DNA from: CAYYAU01 sp964469765 [NCBI: uncultured Clostridia bacterium]
GTDB taxonomy: Bacteria; UBA6262; WVXT01; CAYYAU01
Direction: 5' to 3'
NCBI GenBank assembly: GCA_964469765.1
Contig: CAYYAU010000054.1
Coordinates: 1 to 7,659, forward strand
DNA: 7,659 nt
Position numbers and translations under genes: made by a program. This document shows, one piece after another, positions 5,976 to 7,659 of this stretch. The stretch's first letter is position 1; every line of letters starts with the position of its first letter. The notes beneath the pieces were generated by a model that saw only the letters and a program-made list of their open reading frames with translations, was not told where the DNA came from and searched no databases.

Positions 5976-5993
5976 CAATTGTTTAACCTATTC
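5961..5993. repeat. left flanking repeat of the kinase cassette (tRNA 5' end plus flank)
   Basis: Aligns with 6770-6801 at about 25 of 32 positions with one single-base gap: CTA--CTACCC-CCTCA--TGTTT--C-TATTC on the plus strand. The first half is the 5' end of truncated tRNA-Val copy C; the rest is its upstream flank. It lies 10 nt beyond the end of the small gene. Confidence 0.5.
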
Positions 5994-6003
5994 TTTTTTA
6001 CTA

Positions 6004-6156
6004 TCAACTCTTTATATGGTAAGGTGATACTTTTACAACCCTACCGTTCTTCCAAATTACAAGAGGCCGGCCTGTTTGTTTATGTCTCTTTATGACTTCG
6101 CGGATAGCTTCTTTCAATGCCAATTCTGCTTTATCCTGTAGGGTATACTTTTTCAT
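6004..6156 (-). CDS. small basic protein, candidate partner of the zeta-like kinase
   Basis: A 50-residue open frame, ATG at 6156 and TGA at 6004, too short for many gene callers. The protein starts MKKYTLQDKAELALKEAIREV, a predicted amphipathic helix, then has HKQTGRPLVIWKNGRVVKV, a short beta-like segment typical of small proteins encoded beside zeta-toxin-like kinases, and ends SPYHIKS. It is strongly basic, with no signal or membrane segment. The A of its ATG is the last A of the ancestral kinase stop (TAATG), which implies translational coupling; AAAAGG lies about nine bases upstream. I infer an antitoxin or accessory role from the arrangement, not from a known domain. Codon use looks like that of a real gene, and the frame stays open although the neighbouring kinase is interrupted. 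Confidence 0.7.
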   Translation of the reverse strand: MKKYTLQDKAELALKEAIREVIKRHKQTGRPLVIWKNGRVVKVSPYHIKS

Positions 6157-6296
6157 TAGTTCGTACCTTTTAGAATATCTTTGAACAATCTTTTATTATT
6201 AACAGTAAGTTTGCCTTTTTTTTCTTTGGCAATAAGTTTAGGAGTGGAACCCGAATTATCAAATAACATCCAAGAATTAAAAAGCAATCTATAGAA
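6156..6296 (-). pseudogene. severed C-terminal part of the zeta-like kinase
   Basis: Reading on in the same frame after the TAA at 6297-6299 gives 46 sense codons: FYRLLFNSWMLFDNSG, then STPKLIAKEKKGK, ending at a TAA (6158-6156). In this family the 'NF--YR-LAD-W-L-DNS' segment follows the GGHxV region, so alignment through the stop needs no gap; the stop replaces a single residue. The restored gene would be 192 residues, the normal length. The frame is unchanged, so a point substitution (for example AAA, CAA or GAA to TAA) explains it. No ATG restart is obvious near its beginning; the first is the M of NSWML. Confidence 0.85.
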
Positions 6297-6734
6297 TTAA
6301 AAAAAATTATAGGTTCCACGATAAAAACGCCGTTTTACATCCTCTTCAGATACATCATGTCCCCCTTCAACAACCCTATCTCTAATGCGGGCAATAGCTA
6401 ATTCGGGTGTAGGTATCCATAGATAAAAAAGATATAAGTTGTATTTTTTCTTTTTTAGTCTTTTAAAAAGAGATATATGAGATTTACCTGCTAACGTTGT
6501 CTCAAAAGAAAAATCAACATTCTTATTTGCTAAATCCCTAATTTGTTCACGCACTAATCTGCCTGCTTTCATTGCTGCAACCTGTGGAGAAAATGGTGAT
6601 AATCCCTGTGCAATTAAATCGGCATTTATAAAGTTATAACATTTTGCATATTTAGGTAGAAACTTCTTAGCAAATGTAGTTTTGCCTGAACCATTGGGTC
6701 CGGCAATAATGTATATATTTTTATTTATCTTCAA
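6297..6734 (-). CDS. zeta-toxin-like P-loop kinase, truncated by an in-frame TAA
   Basis: A 145-residue P-loop protein of the zeta-toxin/COG4185 type, enzymes that phosphorylate a small substrate such as a UDP-sugar, or of unknown target. Visible are the Walker A AGPNGSGKTT (11-20), FINADLIAQGLSP (36-48), the FSFETTLAG strand (75-83), R118/R120 in ARIRDR, and GGHDVSEEDVKRRF (124-137). The family is usually about 190-200 residues. Here TAA follows TYNFF, and the same frame continues beyond it for 46 more codons with family-like residues (see 6156-6296). The start is TTG at 6734, the only usable one because an in-frame TAA lies three codons upstream; AAGGAAG is about 11 nt upstream. tRNA-Gly lies 94 nt before it. 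It may be a partly active shortened kinase or a recent pseudogene. Confidence 0.85.
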   Translation of the reverse strand: MKINKNIYIIAGPNGSGKTTFAKKFLPKYAKCYNFINADLIAQGLSPFSPQVAAMKAGRLVREQIRDLANKNVDFSFETTLAGKSHISLFKRLKKKKYNLYLFYLWIPTPELAIARIRDRVVEGGHDVSEEDVKRRFYRGTYNFF

Positions 6735-6769
6735 AACTATTTAAACTTCCTTTTTGATAAAATAAGGTT

Positions 6770-6801
6770 CTACGCTACCCACCTCAGCTGTTTTTCTATT
6801 C
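6770..6801. repeat. right flanking repeat: degenerate tRNA 5'-end remnant
   Basis: Direct repeat of 5961-5993, in the same orientation, about 35 nt upstream of the kinase start. Read on the minus strand it gives GGTGGGTAGCGTAGA, close to the tRNA-Val start GGGCGGGTAGCTTAGA. It contains no full tRNA. Together the two copies bracket the kinase and small gene. Confidence 0.45.
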
Positions 6802-6828
6802 AATATATTTAAATTCTGTATTGTAGAT

Positions 6829-6899
6829 AGCGGGCGAGCGGAATCGAACCGCCATATCAAGCTTGGGAAGCTTGTGTTCTACCACTAAACTACGCCCGC
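6829..6899 (-). tRNA. tRNA-Gly(CCC)
   Basis: Acceptor GCGGGCG/CGCCCGC, D arm GTTT/GAAC with AGTGGTA loop, anticodon stem CAAGC/GCTTG around TTCCCAA (anticodon CCC), a short 4-nt variable loop, and T stem GGCGG/CCGCT with loop TTCGATT. The discriminator is T at 6829, normal for glycine. No CCA is encoded. It reads GGG. A good promoter lies upstream. Confidence 0.96.
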
Positions 6900-6947
6900 T
6901 TATAATTTATTATTTAATGTAGATACCTTTATTTTATAACTGGAATA

Positions 6948-6976
6948 ATTATAAACAGATTTTTTAGAAAAATCAA
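6948..6976 (-). promoter_or_regulatory. sigma-70-type promoter for tRNA-Gly
   Basis: Minus strand: TTGATT (6976-6971), a 17-nt spacer and perfect TATAAT (6953-6948), with an expected start about 42 nt before the tRNA. The -35 overlaps the stop codon of the upstream flavoprotein gene. An imperfect AT-rich inverted repeat (6953-6982; inner arms GATTTTT/AAAAATC) covers the same bases and might be a weak terminator for that gene. Confidence 0.7.
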
Positions 6977-7659
6977 CTGTTTTGAGATTTATTTGTTAAA
7001 AAATCCCTAATTGAAAGAGATGCTCTTTTACCTTGTTGCATAGCACTGATAACTGTTGCTGAACCTGTTACAATATCACCACCTGCAAATATATCTTCTA
7101 TTGATGTTTGTAAATTATCATTTACTGAAATATATCCTTTTTCATTTAATTTAAGTCCTTTTATAGTAGAAAGAAGTAAAGGATTTGCCTTTGCTCCTAT
7201 TGCAATAACTAAAGTATCTAAATCTACTAAAAATTCAGAACCATCAACCGGAATAGGTCTTTCTCTTCCTGATAAATCCTTCTCGGCTAATTTATTCCTT
7301 ATACATAAAACACCTTTAACTCCAAAATCATTATCAGAAAGTATCTCAACAGGAGAAACAAGCTCCATAATCCTAATACCTTCTTCAATAGCATTTTGAA
7401 TTTCTTCTTCTCTTGCTGGCATCTGTTTTCTTGTTCTTCTATAAATAATTGTTACTTCTTTAGCGCCTAATCTTAAAGCACACCTTGCACAGTCAAATGA
7501 TACATTACCTGCTCCTACCACTCCAACCTTTTCTCCGATACTAATTGGAGTATCATACTCGGGAAATAGATATGCTTTCATAAGATTAATTCTTGTCAAA
7601 AACTCATTTGCTGAGTAAACTCTATTTAAATTTTCTCCTTTAATATTCAGAAACATAGG
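6973..7659 (-). CDS. NADPH-dependent glutamate synthase small subunit/NfnB-like flavoprotein, C-terminal part
   Basis: The last 228 residues of a GltD-family flavoprotein; the frame is open at the window edge, so the N-terminal Fe-S and first FAD motifs are outside. The visible part begins at PMFLNIKGENL, an internal position in the family. It has YSANEFLTRINLMKAY, the NAD(P) Rossmann motif VGVVGAGNVSFD (44-55 of the visible part), YRR (72-74) followed by QMPAREEE, which favours NADPH, AIGAKANPL, and the FAD-closing FAGGDIVTGSATVISAMQQGKRA. Candidate roles are the homotetrameric GltA-type glutamate synthase flavoprotein or NfnB of electron-bifurcating ferredoxin:NADP reductase (also annotated SudA); the neighbour that would decide is not in the window. 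It ends with TGA at 6973, directly before the tRNA-Gly promoter. Confidence 0.92.
   Translation of the reverse strand, partial: PMFLNIKGENLNRVYSANEFLTRINLMKAYLFPEYDTPISIGEKVGVVGAGNVSFDCARCALRLGAKEVTIIYRRTRKQMPAREEEIQNAIEEGIRIMELVSPVEILSDNDFGVKGVLCIRNKLAEKDLSGRERPIPVDGSEFLVDLDTLVIAIGAKANPLLLSTIKGLKLNEKGYISVNDNLQTSIEDIFAGGDIVTGSATVISAMQQGKRASLSIRDFLTNKSQNS

Noticed and set aside
5975-6003. Promoter for truncated tRNA copy C
   Set aside because: No -10 or -35 box of reasonable quality is present, and the TATAAT of the other units lies outside this sequence.
6297-6306. Frameshift in the A8/T8 run as cause of the kinase truncation
   Set aside because: The reading frame is the same before and after the TAA, so no net insertion or deletion is needed; a point substitution is the simpler explanation.

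Overview
The window is an AT-rich stretch of bacterial chromosome in which every supported gene lies on the minus strand, so transcription runs from the high to the low coordinates. It reads as a bacterium: there is an initiator tRNA with an unpaired 1:72 position, sigma-70-like tRNA promoters, a GltD/NfnB-type flavoprotein and a membrane pyrophosphatase. The K+-dependent, possibly Na+-pumping pyrophosphatase type and the NfnB/GltA-like enzyme fit an anaerobic, energy-limited lifestyle. I cannot name a phylum from the sequence; an uncultured lineage is a guess.

In transcription order: (1) the C-terminal part of an NADPH-dependent glutamate synthase small subunit/NfnB-like flavoprotein (7659-6973). 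(2) tRNA-Gly(CCC) with a good promoter. (3) A two-gene module: a zeta-toxin-like P-loop kinase interrupted by an in-frame TAA, then a 50-residue basic protein (6156-6004) whose ATG overlaps the ancestral kinase stop codon. (4) A 120-bp tandem array (5975-5688) with two truncated tRNA-Val(TAC) copies, in which an 18-nt palindrome replaces the T arm, ending in the one intact tRNA-Val(TAC). (5) hppA, 27 nt behind that tRNA. (6) tRNA-Asp(GTC), tRNA-Leu(TAA) and initiator tRNA-Met(CAT), closed by a hairpin terminator. (7) A probable three-gene lipid-related operon: patatin-like phospholipase, zinc alcohol dehydrogenase, SCP2-domain protein. (8) tRNA-Val(GAC), then the start of thrS, which runs off the window.

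The most unusual part is 5.66-6.80 kb. A tRNA-Val gene has been partly duplicated in tandem, and a small toxin/antitoxin-like cassette beside it is bracketed by degenerate copies of the 5' end of that tRNA plus adjoining sequence. The kinase seems to have been inactivated or shortened by a single stop codon, while the small partner stays open. A second theme is compactness: tRNA-Val genes sit 25-27 nt in front of thrS and hppA with no promoter or terminator between, so tRNA and mRNA are probably cut from one transcript.
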